This document shows, one piece after another, positions 9,029 through 20,200 of a stretch of DNA of 64,000 bases (positions within the stretch are counted from its first letter, which is position 1; every line of letters starts with the position of its first letter). The translations under genes and the position numbers were made by a program. The stretch is from positions 1 through 64,000 of the forward strand of contig JAPOXO010000088.1 in assembly GCA_026707045.1 (NCBI GenBank), in the 5' to 3' direction. The DNA comes from Gammaproteobacteria bacterium (GTDB lineage: Bacteria; Pseudomonadota; Gammaproteobacteria; Pseudomonadales; Azotimanducaceae). Below the pieces are notes generated by a model. The model was not told the DNA's origin and did not search any database. It saw only the letters and a list, made by a program, of their open reading frames with translations.

Positions 9029-10056
9029 GTCTTTCCACGTTCGAAATCTATAGTTAGTGCAATTTTTATTGCGAATCGATTTTGATATTTGAATCTGTTT
9101 CGAGGTTGAGATTTGAAATAGCGACCCACAACAGGTCGCCCGTCTCATAGTCATGTGGGGGATTTGGGCCAACAATGCCCACCACTAGAGGATTAGCTTC
9201 AATCACATTAGATTCATCTGTGTTTCGCATGCGACTCTTGCTGGGTTCAAAGGGCTTGTTTATTTGAAGCAGCGCTTCCCGAACTCAGATCGTTAGAACT
9301 CCCTTCAGCTATTCACTTCGAAAAGTTTGGATTTTCTTATAGTTCGGCACGAATTTGGAAAACAAGGCTCCGATCGTGACCAGATGCTAATAGTTGAAGT
9401 CTCCGCTCAACTGGATCAGCCCTGATAGAAATTGTAGGATGCCATTTGTTTTCGTAGCGTATTGAGAATCTGAATATGCCAAGACTTCCTATTGCTGCAA
9501 ATTAGCTCCAATGTTATTTCTGTATCGACCATGAAACCGGGTTTTTCAGAATGTGTCATTGTTGCAATGAAGGAGCTTGTCTCCGAACTTCCTGAAATTG
9601 AAGGACAATTAAGCGCTGGACGTACAATTATGTGTTCAATTAGAAAATTGCTCTCCCTGAAGAGTCGTTTCTGCAATTTACTTGCTATTTGTGTTGGTGT
9701 AGCCATAGCAAAGTCTCTCATAGGGTTTCTAGACTCCATTGTATTCTCTAAGTTGCTTGTATTTAAGCTGGGCACACTCCACCATTTTCGATAGGGAATT
9801 GCTATTTCAATGAACTAATCCTTCGATTCACTCGAATGTCGTGTGCGAAACAGGGATGAATCCAAACGAGAGAGTAGGAGCCTTCCTTGGACTAATGAGA
9901 AAAGTTTAAATTTTTGTTTTACTCAATCGAAACCCGATCTTGCATCCGCATCAGATAGAAGGAGCCAGCTAGTCCCACTCATTCGATTTGTACCGAGTGC
10001 AACAACGGTACACTTGCTACAATTCGAACCACACGCAGTTAGAAGAGAAAAAGGTG
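9029..10056. other. intergenic region after the conjugation block
   Basis: About 1 kb without a supported gene. Two opposed frames near 9416-9794 and one at 9843-10322 look like chance frames: no recognisable domain and no ribosome-binding site. It may include the right boundary of the element fragment. No repeat or tRNA end was found by eye. Confidence 0.5.
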
Positions 10057-10698
10057 ATGAACATTGGATTCAAGAGCCTTTTGACCAGTCTTGGAAATTT
10101 CCCATGGCAGACGGTAGCTCGCTACTTCGGGGAGTTCGCCATCGTATTTGTCGGTGTTTATCTGGCATTCGTGCTCACGGATTACCAAGAGGAACTGCGC
10201 GAACGCGAGGTGCGGGTAAGGTACTACGACAGTTTGATAAAGGAGTTTCGGTCGCTTGTCGGACATCTCGACGTCGAAGAGCAAAAACTGCTAAAACACT
10301 TGGCGGTAGTCGACGAGATTGAACAAGGTTTGAAACCAATAATACCTGTGAGTGACCTACAATTTTGGTTTAGAGATGGCATAGTCAATGTCGCGTTTGA
10401 AGGTCGTAACTTCGAGGCTCTCGACACTGGGATTCTTTCAGCAATCGTCACTGGCCGACCAGCAATTGAAGCAATTGATAAGCAAGTCGATGTGTTCAAT
10501 CTGTTGACAGCGGAGTTGCTGCCGATTCAGATGGCTGACGAAGACTGTTGTTATGACGAAGCAGGCAGTCTTGTCCCACTTCTTGAGTGGTATCCACGCA
10601 TTACTAGAGAGATTTATGGATTTAATCGACAGTTACGCATGGTGCTTATAGAAAAAGCAATACCCGATCTGGAAGAATTTAAGCAAGCTCTCGAGTAG
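10057..10698 (+). CDS. membrane-anchored conserved hypothetical protein
   Basis: A 213-residue protein with one N-terminal hydrophobic segment (ARYFGEFAIVFVGVYLAFVL, about residues 21-40) followed by a charged helical region beginning YQEELREREVR. The EF-x-IVFVGVYLAF motif followed by a coiled helical stretch is seen in uncharacterised proteins annotated as DUF6090-like, probably inner-membrane anchored with a cytoplasmic or periplasmic helical domain. Function unknown. ATG 10057 is preceded by AAGG at about five bases; a GTG directly upstream is an alternative. It stands alone, with 200 bp to the next gene. Confidence 0.68.
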   Translation: MNIGFKSLLTSLGNFPWQTVARYFGEFAIVFVGVYLAFVLTDYQEELREREVRVRYYDSLIKEFRSLVGHLDVEEQKLLKHLAVVDEIEQGLKPIIPVSDLQFWFRDGIVNVAFEGRNFEALDTGILSAIVTGRPAIEAIDKQVDVFNLLTAELLPIQMADEDCCYDEAGSLVPLLEWYPRITREIYGFNRQLRMVLIEKAIPDLEEFKQALE

Positions 10699-10906
10699 GT
10701 TGGACAAGTGACTTTGGCTTTCGCGGAACGGATGTCCGACTTTGAGTCTCTCTCGGTCAATTCCGATTGCGCTGATGTACCATTTTGTAGATTGGACATC
10801 TCTCAACCCTTAAGAAGCACCCACTAGCTGCTAAGTTTGCAGTTCGGAAGACGTAAGTGACATTTATGGTCAATTTCCTCATGATTGACGGTCGGGTAAC
10901 CATTCG

Positions 10907-11995
10907 ATGAGGGACTCAACCTGGAAGAAATACGCGGAGGCCGGCAGGGCACGCGCTCACTTGTTAGGTAACAGAGGTCCTGTTCGGCTCGATCAATACG
11001 GTCAACTTGTGTCCGAGATTAAGAACGCTTATAGGCGTACGGGATTCTACGTATTCACAGGAGTGCTGGACTCGGACGAGACCCGCGAGCTGACCGAAGA
11101 CTTCGATGAGATCATCAACAACGCTCCAGCTACCAAAAACGGGAATACCGATCGTTACGGTCGACCCTCGCCATATGGAGGGTACTTTACTTTAGTTGAA
11201 GATGAAAAAGACTCAGATGTGCCACCAGGTGTTTATACGCTGTCCCATCCATTCATCTACATGGAGTCTTCGCTTCGAGCGTACGCACATCCGAAGATTC
11301 TAACCATCGCGGAAAGCTTGTATGGACCGGATTTTGTGCCTTTTCATGAGGCTATCTTCTACAAGGCACCAGGCGATGGGCTTCCGACTCGTTGGCATCA
11401 AGATGGTCGCACTCACTGGACCGAGAACGGTGAATGCCTCGAAAAATTGGATGGTTCAGGCAAGTGTCATGGCTACAACATGAGCGTAGCATTGTCGAAC
11501 TGCACGGCTGAAAACTGCTTATGGGTAGTTCCCGGGAGCAATCGCCACTGGTTTCGAGCCAGTGGCGGAAAGTTTCCGCCAATCTCGGAGCGATTGGACG
11601 ACGCAGTTCCGATGCTTTTATCGCCCGGGGATTGCGGAATCGTAAATCGCAGTTGTCTACATGGGTCGTATCCGAATAAGTCGTCGGAACGTCGGGTGAC
11701 ATTGTTATTTGGTTTTCACAAGAGGGACTCTGCCATTGGAGCGAGCACTACAAACGTACACGCATTCAAGATTCCTGGAAATGAAATCAAAGAGATCACC
11801 TACACGGAGGACTATGTCCTCGAGCGTGCACGAATGATTCCGTTGGCGATAGACGCACGAAGACAGCACCGACCAACTGAAAAGCCCTTTAAATATCGAG
11901 GTAGTTACATTGGCAATGCTGCCTGGAATGACGCTACACGTGCTGAAATATGCAGAGAAGGCGAGGAATACTGGCAGCAAGACATCACTCTCTAA
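10907..11995 (+). CDS. phytanoyl-CoA dioxygenase (PhyH) family protein
   Basis: A 362-residue Fe(II)/2-oxoglutarate-dependent oxygenase of the PhyH family (PF05721), which hydroxylates or otherwise oxidises small organic or acyl substrates. The iron facial triad is visible: H164-x-D166 in TRWHQDGRTHW and distal H252 in RSCLHGSYPNKSS, followed about ten residues later by arginines that could bind 2-oxoglutarate. The VVPGSNRHW segment before the distal His is typical. No signal peptide, so cytoplasmic. Substrate cannot be deduced. The ATG at 10907 gives the usual length; an overlapping upstream ATG is out of frame. Confidence 0.9.
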   Translation: MRDSTWKKYAEAGRARAHLLGNRGPVRLDQYGQLVSEIKNAYRRTGFYVFTGVLDSDETRELTEDFDEIINNAPATKNGNTDRYGRPSPYGGYFTLVEDEKDSDVPPGVYTLSHPFIYMESSLRAYAHPKILTIAESLYGPDFVPFHEAIFYKAPGDGLPTRWHQDGRTHWTENGECLEKLDGSGKCHGYNMSVALSNCTAENCLWVVPGSNRHWFRASGGKFPPISERLDDAVPMLLSPGDCGIVNRSCLHGSYPNKSSERRVTLLFGFHKRDSAIGASTTNVHAFKIPGNEIKEITYTEDYVLERARMIPLAIDARRQHRPTEKPFKYRGSYIGNAAWNDATRAEICREGEEYWQQDITL

Positions 11996-12379
11996 ACTCA
12001 ATCCCGGTCTAAAGAAGCGAACCCAAGGGCTATTACCAGTATTGCCATTCGGAACAGCGATTCTGTGTACAGTGACTGGTACATATAGGGTGCAAGCCTA
12101 TCATTCAACTGAGACCAGCAATCGAGTAGTCCCAGAATACAAGAATTGCTCTAGGGTTGTACTCACCCCACCATCATCACAACACGTGGCTCTTTGGAAA
12201 TTTTTTGTGGCTCAGACGGCTTGAAGTAACCATTCGTCGCCCATATGTATCTAAGTAGAAGCAACCGAGATTGGAGTTTGGAGCTTTCGATGCGCTTGTT
12301 GGATTACAGACGGAACAAAACTTGCAATCCTAAGTCTGATGATATTAGGAACAGAGAAATCCTGGTGTGGAAGCCGACA
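11996..12379. other. intergenic gap
   Basis: About 380 bp between the dioxygenase and the next exported unknown. An open frame running out of the dioxygenase gene to about 12224 has no independent support. Nothing else seen. Confidence 0.45.
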
Positions 12380-13165
12380 ATGTCGTTGGAAGACAAAGCA
12401 GTGATGATAAAGCATAGAAGTCGACGCCATTTGCGACTCGTCGCGTTCGCTTTTGGTCTGGGAATAGCATTTCTCAGCGGATCGATTGTTGCGGATGGTC
12501 GTTTTGGCAATTCGCACAACTTCGACTACTCGATACATGTTGGATGGAACGTGGACGACCCTAGAACGGATATCGAGTTGTTAGATGGTGGTCTGATTGC
12601 TGTACTAACAACGGAAGGTATTTTCGAATTTTCCAGTGCGAATAGAGAACCCACGTTCCACGCGTTCAAAACCCGTTACCGTGGCGGAGTTCAGTTCGTT
12701 CGCATAGACTCAGAACTCCATGTGCTAGGGATGAAAGACGAAGACAATTTTTGGGGCTTTAGCAACGACATTCATCTTCTGAAATACGGAGAATCTAGTC
12801 CAGAAAGAGTGTGGAGATGCGGATCGTGTACGTCTCCCCAAGTCGTCAATTACTACGATTCTGATCGTCCGTTGCTCGTCTTCGCATCCACAGCGCGAGG
12901 CAACCAAGAGTTGAGACTAGTGCAACTCGGTGGTAACGAAGAGTGGCGAGTGGACGCTGCAGGATACAACCTAGAAATTACGCCCAAGAATATTCATGGA
13001 TCAAATACAGGTCTTCAGGACGTATGTATTCATATGACGAGAGATCGGCGGCACTATCCTGGCTCGCACCATCCAATGAGTGTCTGGTTGAGCGAAATCG
13101 ATTTCTCTCAGAAACGAAGCCACATAACGGATTTTGGAAGGAATTCCAATTCTCACTCCAGTTAG
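12380..13165 (+). CDS. exported hypothetical protein
   Basis: A 261-residue protein of unknown function. From ATG 12380 it has a basic n-region and a hydrophobic segment (LRLVAFAFGLGIAFLSGSIVA), so a signal peptide or membrane anchor is likely. The mature part is rich in short beta-type segments with Gly, Trp and Asp and has a CGSC cysteine pair near residue 156. The pattern suggests a beta-propeller fragment, but I cannot name a family. The start is uncertain: ATG 12404 would give a tighter signal peptide, while 12380 has GGAAG at better spacing. The open frame also extends to 12245. Translation ends in a low-complexity NSNSHSS tail, so a C-terminal truncation is possible. Confidence 0.5.
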   Translation: MSLEDKAVMIKHRSRRHLRLVAFAFGLGIAFLSGSIVADGRFGNSHNFDYSIHVGWNVDDPRTDIELLDGGLIAVLTTEGIFEFSSANREPTFHAFKTRYRGGVQFVRIDSELHVLGMKDEDNFWGFSNDIHLLKYGESSPERVWRCGSCTSPQVVNYYDSDRPLLVFASTARGNQELRLVQLGGNEEWRVDAAGYNLEITPKNIHGSNTGLQDVCIHMTRDRRHYPGSHHPMSVWLSEIDFSQKRSHITDFGRNSNSHSS

Positions 13166-13514
13166 AGAGTTCAATTTGACCCGCTTTTGATGGGCGTATT
13201 TTCGATGGAGTTCGATCTCACTCTCATTGGAGGCGTGTTGCTCAACGAGAATTACATTCTCATTTGAGTAAAACGAAATGTAGATTGATGCCACACGGTC
13301 CGCAGGGTGTGTGCGTGCGCGAAGGCCAAGCCCGTGGAACGCAATGGTCTGTTCAATATGCCATTCAAAGCTAGTGTTCAATCAATTTGCACATTGAACT
13401 GACCAGACGTGATTTTTGAGAAAACTGTGTGTCTGCATATTTAGCTAACACGCCTACCTGGTGCCTGTAAAATCCCAATCTTTGTTTCTCGACGAAAGCA
13501 ATTTGCAGCCCAAT
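13166..13514. other. intergenic gap
   Basis: About 350 bp. A minus-strand frame (13001-13381) overlaps the upstream gene and lacks recognisable content. No clear promoter or terminator was found. Confidence 0.45.
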
Positions 13515-14228
13515 ATGTTGCCAAATCGGAAAATCGATCGTGTTGTTATTTGGGTCGCTGTGTTTGCGCTGGTAGGAGGGTGTACCAACGATTCGTCAAA
13601 GACACCAGAAACCGTCGGCGAGCCATCCTCCGCTCAGTTGGAATCTCAGAGTGAACCAAATGAGTCTGGAGCCGATGTTTGCAGCGACATCAAGGTCCTA
13701 GAACCGTGGTTCAGTCCTATTACTATTTTTCTAAACATTGTTCAGAGAGACCGACTGAAATCGGGCGAACGGGCTCCTGATTTCACGCTCTCAAGCATGT
13801 CAGGCGATGACGTTTCTCTTTACGACGTTCTCAGCAACAACGAAGTAGTTCTGGTTAACTATTGGGCATCATGGTGTGGTCCTTGCATCAAGAAACTTCC
13901 GGATATCAAGGACGTGTATGCCAACCATGGTGGAGAAGGATTCGAGATTCTCGCCGTAAGTCTCGATTCCAGCGAGCAAGATTGGGAGGATGCTACAGTT
14001 GAGTACGAAATACCAGGGCTCCATGTACGGGATGATCGAAGTGTTCGAGAGAGTTCTGCTTCAGGAAAGTACCGCGTAAACGCGATTCCTAGTACTTTTT
14101 TGGTAGATTCCCACGGGTGCATTCTTCATACATATGTCTCAATGTCGCACTTGGATCGATTTCTTGACTCTCGACTAGAAGCTTGGAACGACCAGAAAGA
14201 GATGTCTAAGGAAATAGAAAGCAGCTGA
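13515..14228 (+). CDS. TlpA/ResA-like thioredoxin-fold lipoprotein
   Basis: A 237-residue predicted lipoprotein with a thioredoxin-like redoxin domain. The signal segment ends at the lipobox LVGGC (C23), followed by a Ser/Glu-rich linker. The domain begins at GERAPDFTLSS; the redox motif WASWCGPC gives C121 and C124, and the cis-proline loop is AIPSTFLVD. Such proteins are periplasmic thiol-disulfide reductases, used for cytochrome c maturation or protection of exported thiols. ATG 13515 is chosen because it places the lipobox at a normal distance; GTG 13461 would make an unusually long n-region. Partners are not obvious in the neighbourhood. Confidence 0.87.
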   Translation: MLPNRKIDRVVIWVAVFALVGGCTNDSSKTPETVGEPSSAQLESQSEPNESGADVCSDIKVLEPWFSPITIFLNIVQRDRLKSGERAPDFTLSSMSGDDVSLYDVLSNNEVVLVNYWASWCGPCIKKLPDIKDVYANHGGEGFEILAVSLDSSEQDWEDATVEYEIPGLHVRDDRSVRESSASGKYRVNAIPSTFLVDSHGCILHTYVSMSHLDRFLDSRLEAWNDQKEMSKEIESS

Positions 14229-14410
14229 CGGAACAACTACGGCTAGATTTGTAAGTTCTTTGTCCCAGTCTTTTGTTTTTAGCAAAGAAAGCTAATTGGT
14301 AGTGATGTTTAATTGTCACCGACTCTCAGTACTCAATCAAGGGGCTGGCTGGGGTTAATGTTAAGTGTAAGCGGGAAGTACTTTCAAGCTGAAAACAGGG
14401 GAGGGAATTC

Positions 14411-15568
14411 ATGACTGCATTGGAAGGAATGCGTGTATTGGACATGACTCAATACGAAGCGGGAACCTCGTGTACACAAGCTCTCGCATGGTTGGGTGCA
14501 GATGTTGTAAAGATTGAGTCTCCAGAACGGGGGGACCCAGGCCGTGGTCCGCACGGTAACAGCGAATACTTCATCCTGTGGAATTCGAACAAAAGAAGCA
14601 TCGCCATAGATCTCAAGAGTGAGTCTGGAAGACAGCTATTTTTGGATTTGGTCCCCAAGTTCGATGTTTTTGTCGAAAACTACGGCCCTGGAGTGGTTGA
14701 AAGGCTTCAAATCGACTATGAAACACTTCGAACAATCAAACCAGACATCATCTATGGGCGTATAAAGGGATTCGGTCTGACAGGTCCTTGGTCTGACTAC
14801 AAGTGTTACGACATGGTGGCTCAAGCTGTTGCTGGAGCTTTTTCAATTACTGGTGAACCTGAAGGACCTCCAATGCGTCCGGGACCAACCATGGGAGATG
14901 CTGGATCCGGTGTTCAAATGGCACTCGCTATTTGTGCTGCATATATTCAAAAACTCAACACTGGAAAGGGGCAGCTGATTGAGCTGTCCATGCAGGAGGC
15001 AATGACCTACTACTTGAGAACCTCTATGTCCGGTGGACAGTTTGGTGATCGGCCTGCACGCAGATCTGGGAACGGACAGTGGGCTGGTTCGACGCTATAT
15101 CGTTGTCTTGGAGACGATCAAAACGACTTCGTTTGGATTATGGCAGTCACTCCAAAGATGTTCAGAACTCTGTGCAAAACAATCAACCGTATGGATCTAA
15201 TCGAAGACGAGCATTTTCGTGAGAATCGACATTTGGTGAAAGCTGAGGTCGAAAAATGGACTGTTCAGAGAGACAAATATGAAGCCATGCGAATTCTAGC
15301 TGAGGCCGGCGTCCCCGCCGGTGCGGTGTTGAGCACGAAAGAACTACACGAAAACACCCATTTATCCTCTCGAGGATTTGTACACGAGATTGAACATCCT
15401 GAAATTGGAAAAATTAAGCTGCTGGGGATGGCTGCACGACTTTCGGAGAGTGAAGTTCCAATTAGAGTCGCGCCTATGTTAGGAGAACATACGGAGGAAG
15501 TGCTCAATGAAGAACTCGATATCGATGGCATAGAACTTGAAGAGCTTCGAACAACTGGAGTAATCTGA
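14411..15568 (+). CDS. CaiB/BaiF-type class III CoA-transferase
   Basis: A 385-residue family III acyl-CoA transferase (PF02515), moving CoA between carboxylic acids through an aspartyl anhydride/thioester. The N-terminus LEGMRVLDMTQYEAG, the AWLGADVVKIESPERGDPGR segment, NSNKRSIAIDLKS, and the catalytic-Asp motif PTMGDAGSG (D163) are all present. The C-terminal part has the GVPAGAVLSTKE segment typical of the family. GGGAGGGAATTC precedes ATG 14411, a strong ribosome-binding site. It stands alone; the acid substrate cannot be inferred. The protein is catalytically complete, unlike the N-half of the double-length relative at 34471-36876. Confidence 0.93.
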   Translation: MTALEGMRVLDMTQYEAGTSCTQALAWLGADVVKIESPERGDPGRGPHGNSEYFILWNSNKRSIAIDLKSESGRQLFLDLVPKFDVFVENYGPGVVERLQIDYETLRTIKPDIIYGRIKGFGLTGPWSDYKCYDMVAQAVAGAFSITGEPEGPPMRPGPTMGDAGSGVQMALAICAAYIQKLNTGKGQLIELSMQEAMTYYLRTSMSGGQFGDRPARRSGNGQWAGSTLYRCLGDDQNDFVWIMAVTPKMFRTLCKTINRMDLIEDEHFRENRHLVKAEVEKWTVQRDKYEAMRILAEAGVPAGAVLSTKELHENTHLSSRGFVHEIEHPEIGKIKLLGMAARLSESEVPIRVAPMLGEHTEEVLNEELDIDGIELEELRTTGVI

Positions 15569-15787
15569 AGTCGGCAGTTGAGTAACGGTGCGATATTGTT
15601 CTTTTGTTTTTCAAAAGTTCTGACGCACAAATCTCATTTGCTCGAGAGGCTGTCGCGATATAGAAGACGATCTCCGGTTCTGCGAGTGTTTACACGCTAG
15701 TTGATGTCATTGAATGTGTCGATGAATAGCCAGTTGGTGTATGCTTGAATTTATCTAAGCTGACCCTTGAAAACATCAGAACTGTTC

Positions 15788-17032
15788 ATGCATCTAGATC
15801 GACTCAATTCCAAATTAGTTTTGTTTGCGACAGGCATATTGGTAGCCATTAGCTTGGTTATCGTATGGACGTTTGTTCACCTATTACAGAAAGAACAGAA
15901 TACGGATTCAGTAGCGACATTGATTCAAGGTCAGGAAAAGGAACTTGATCTGCTCGATAGTAAAGACTTGAGTGCTCGAGTCGAAGCAAATGTGACTGGT
16001 GAAACTACTCACCTTGTAGACCCAATAGAGGATTGTGCGGAGACCACTCATGAACAAAGCGAAGAATGCAAACAAGCATTGGATGCGCATTTTCTGCAAA
16101 AACAGCCAATGCATCCAGGTTTAAGTTGGATCACGTTTGACCATGCGCTTACTTACGAAGAGATCTTTGCTGATCCAAGCGGAGATCGAATGCGGGTAAT
16201 TGCGGCACTGCAACGCCCGGAGTGCCGACTTGAGGAGGGAGAGGCTTTTCGTTCCGATTTGAAGGACCTGTGTGATGCACAGGCTTTTGCAAGCTATTCC
16301 AAGTTCTTGGAAACTTGTATTGTGGATACTGGAATTGCAGGATTAGACCAGTTCACTCGTGAATACATACATTTCAACGATATTCCATTTAACAAGGAGG
16401 ACGATTCCCTCGAGCGAAATATCAAACTGAATAGAACTGAGAAGGAAAGCCGACTTGAAACTTCTTGGCTAAACAGCAAATGTTCGGAATACGATCTTTC
16501 AAAACTGGCACTAAGTCCTGCTCGTGACGGCCGCTGGCTAGATTTTCTTGAAGATATTGGTCAACATTTTGGCGAAGTGTCTCTTCTCAGTGGGTATGGC
16601 CGAGAGAAAAAGTGGAAACTACATCTCGAACCTACCGATGTGTTGATATCGCTTGCCCACAGATTGGGTGCCGAGAAAACTGTACCACTAATTCACCGTC
16701 CCGTATACGGAAAAGGAAGCGTCGAGTGGACGGAATACATCCAGACAACACACGCTTGGATAGAACCATGGGACAATCTAATGAGATCTCCAGTCCAAAA
16801 TGAGCGTGTTAGAGCTGCAGTGGATGTAGCTGTAGCTCTTCAGAAAACCGGTTTGAGTTTCGATTGGAACTATCTGGTTGAACGAGCATGTTTGCGCTAT
16901 TTCCAAGAGGAAGCATCGTGTCAAAGTCTTCTCGATGAAGTACTTCAGGCGACCGAATGGCACGAGACCCAAAAATTACAAGTGCTTGACGAATTTGAGA
17001 CTCGAGCGTTGCAAATGGGAATTTACGACTGA
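15788..17032 (+). CDS. membrane-anchored hypothetical protein
   Basis: A 414-residue protein with one N-terminal membrane helix (LVLFATGILVAISLVIVWTF, about residues 11-30) and a large, mostly helical, acidic extracytoplasmic part. Several cysteines (ECKQALDA, RPECRLEEG, DLCDAQ, ETC) could form disulfides. A TTG at 15767 also opens this frame; neither start has a clear Shine-Dalgarno sequence. Architecture resembles the tandem genes at 59991-63667 (N-terminal anchor plus long helical domain), but I see no alignable repeats. Function unknown. Confidence 0.65.
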   Translation: MHLDRLNSKLVLFATGILVAISLVIVWTFVHLLQKEQNTDSVATLIQGQEKELDLLDSKDLSARVEANVTGETTHLVDPIEDCAETTHEQSEECKQALDAHFLQKQPMHPGLSWITFDHALTYEEIFADPSGDRMRVIAALQRPECRLEEGEAFRSDLKDLCDAQAFASYSKFLETCIVDTGIAGLDQFTREYIHFNDIPFNKEDDSLERNIKLNRTEKESRLETSWLNSKCSEYDLSKLALSPARDGRWLDFLEDIGQHFGEVSLLSGYGREKKWKLHLEPTDVLISLAHRLGAEKTVPLIHRPVYGKGSVEWTEYIQTTHAWIEPWDNLMRSPVQNERVRAAVDVAVALQKTGLSFDWNYLVERACLRYFQEEASCQSLLDEVLQATEWHETQKLQVLDEFETRALQMGIYD

Positions 17033-17221
17033 CACACATCGCAACCAATGAGACTCGTGGAAGACTAATACGTTGCTTCCAAGTTCACCACCCTAGACCG
17101 AAGAAACGGACTAAATTTAGAACACCACCCAATCAACCTGCCATTCGCCACCAGGAGATAGAGATCAATTCTACGAGCCGATCAGAATCGTACTTTCCAC
17201 TAATGTCTTGGACTCGCTCGA

Positions 17222-20200
17222 CTAGTCTGTAGTGGCTTCAGTCCATCGAATCGCGTCCGCATACAGAACCTCAGATTCTGGTGCGCTCGAGACATCTAAA
17301 TGAACAGTACCTTCCTGTAAATCAAATGTTCTGATCGAGTTCCAGCCCATTCCCATCGATCCCGCGACTATGCGGAAGTTCGAAGTTTCATTGGAGTTTG
17401 ACAGTTCTAGGTTGTAAGCACCTGTATCGCCTGAATAGGGAATGTGATATTCAAGAAGCCAACGGCCAGCGGCGGGTATTTCTGCTGAGAATCTGACTCG
17501 AGGAACGTCACCCCTGACCCAAGCTCGAGCAAACGTCCGACGAATTGCACCAAATGCATCTACACTCTCCTCGCGATACCACGTACTAGGAAAATAATCT
17601 TCCCTATAGGGTGTCCAGATTGGAAGTCCATAATCGAGTTCTACTTCGAGCCTTGGTTCGAACAATCCACCCAAATATGTGGGCATGTTTGACCGCTTCA
17701 CTTTTGGATTCTCTTGAAATACTTGGAAACCAGGATCAAGATCGTCAACGACTAATCCAGCAGCAGGAATTGGGGTCCAGTCACTCTCCTCAACAAGTGG
17801 TGCAGGCTGCTCGTCTAGTTGCTCTGTTTCGATGTTCAGTCTTATAGAAATGTCCCTTGAGCCTCGATTGAGTGAGAGTCCCGGTAAGAGGTTCAAGGAC
17901 TCTACACGATTGGATGTGACAATATTGATTCGTTTCGAGGAGTTTGCTTCAATGAGAACGCCTGGCGAGCGGTCAAAAGCTGTTCGGTCTCTATACAAGA
18001 ATTGAATGTAACCGGCTACTGGCTGAACGTTCCTCACTTCGACCGTGGACTGAAATCGCGCGTTTCCTTGTTCGTCGTCGTCGATTTGTACCTGTGTTCC
18101 AGATGAGTACACATACCCTGGAAGTTCCTTTGATGAGATCCAATCAGTCAAGAAAGGGTCAACAATTAAGTCATGCTGAGCAGCAAGTTCGAGCATTTCC
18201 TTGTAGGTAAACGTTGTTCCTGAATAAGTGTTCCGAACATCAGCTAGCCAAATCAACATCTTCTCTTGACCGTTCAATGCTTCGAGTCCCTTCGCAATTT
18301 CCGCACATTTGAAGAGTAGGTACTCCACGTCCATAAGACTGCCGAATTCTGACGGCAGGTCATCAAGGCTATTTGTCTCAGCATGCTCCCAAACGGAAGG
18401 ACGATTTCCAAAAGGTGCTTCGAGAGAACCCAGTCGATGCAAGAGAGGAAGAAATCCTTCGATATGTCCCAGAGGATCAGCCGTGAAGTAGCCGGTAATT
18501 GGATTTAAGACGACCATGTCAGCAACGTAAAGAGTGGAATGGATCGAGAAGAAATCCCAAGTAATCAACGGTTGAGACAAAGCGTAGAGGACAACCTGGT
18601 TCAGTACTGGAGCATAGTCGCCCGACGCAGCCGTTACTTGTGTCCAGTAGCGGTGTGGAAACGTCGACCACGGACTGTCTGTTCCGACGGAGTCCTGAAA
18701 CAATCGCCATATCGCTCTAACCTGACCGCCTTTGACTTGCCGTTCCGAATAGCCATATTCCTCTCCAAATTCTTCTTCTTTGCGTAGCGTGCGTTGAATT
18801 GGCGCTGTTGGGTAGCCGTGCTCTTTTAGCAATACAACGCCGGGTAGGGTGTTTGCTACATCCATACGCCAACCTCCGTCGACCATACGAAGTCGGCTTG
18901 GAACTTCCACCATGGAAAGATAATTGCTGGGATATGTTAGTCCGTGTTCTGAAAGAGGGTTGAGGATGAATTGAATATTGCCGGCGATAGCGGCGTCTAA
19001 GTTCTTGGCCAGTACGAGATTTCTCACATGTCTACGATGTAGAACTATCGAGAACTCGATTCCTTCGACATTTAGCGACACCCTTTCAAAGTTTGAAGCA
19101 AGCAGCCCTATTTGAGACACTGGTGCTTGCGTCACAACTCTATACACACCGTCTATATATTCCGGTACGCTTCCACTTGCAATCAGATCCCAGTGCTGTC
19201 GGACAAGCTCTACGGTTAATTCAACGTCGAAGTAGTCATTGATCGCGTTTCCCGAGGTCATAGTGCTTCGTAGAGCACCGGGATTGGGGTACCAGTAGAC
19301 ACCTGGTAGCAGTCCAACATATTCAGGTCTGAATATGGATCCGTCAGTACCGAATATCTTGACAGTTCTCGGCGCTATGGTCGGATCCGTTTGATAGTTC
19401 AAAGCACTATTGAATTGTGTGAACCGCGGATTTGGAATTCCTTCTGCCTTAATACGTAGTGTGTGAGTTGACTCTTTATGCAATAACTCTGGAGTAAACA
19501 CCTCCAATAGACCATGCTTAAAACTAAACTCTGTTGGCTGTTCGTTTACGGAAAGTTCTCGAACCGCCATGCTAGGATTGAAAGTGAACACAAGCTTTCG
19601 ATCCGGTTGTGAGACAACATTAAAAGAGTAGGTCAGATCGACTTGTAGGTTCTTTCTAGGATCGATATTCACCTCTCCGGATATCTTCGTTACATCGATT
19701 GCACCATTCCACCCATAGGAATCGTGATATTCGCGCCACTTTGTAACCTGTCCCAGTTTGTGTGTAGTGTGGGAAACTGCAATCGTGGCGAAGACTCCGG
19801 TCAATACGACCAAGACTGATGCAAGAACCAATCTGGATTGTGGGGTGTTCTCATCGGAGCGGTGCGTGAGCATGGTTGCCAACACAATTAGTAAAAGGGC
19901 AGCGACTGCACTGGCTATTCGCATCAAAAGTGTCGTCATCGATGCCAGTTCAGGAACGATGTCAGATATATAGAGGGAGTGATTTGACAGAGGTGAGACA
20001 ATTGGAAGAAGAGCGAATGGGGAATTCAACACTACGAAGTAGTATGCGAGCATGGCAAGCAAACTGACCACAATCACAAGGAGACGTTGTTTGAACACAC
20101 TACTTAGAAAGATCACTACAGCACCCCAAGAAAGTAGAGTCGAGGGAGTATCGAGTACAAGCAGGTTAAAGATGGAATATCCATCAATGGGCTCTGCAAA

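Noticed and set aside
9416..9794. Opposed frames of about 100-119 residues
   Set aside because: They overlap on opposite strands, and neither has a recognisable domain or a ribosome-binding site.
9843..10322. 159-residue plus-strand frame
   Set aside because: It overlaps the better-supported membrane gene starting at 10057 in another frame and is Arg/Ser-rich as expected of a shadow frame.
15601..15617. CTTTTG-TTTTT-CAAAAG hairpin after the CoA-transferase
   Set aside because: A 6-bp AT-rich stem with no T-run after it; too weak for a terminator call.
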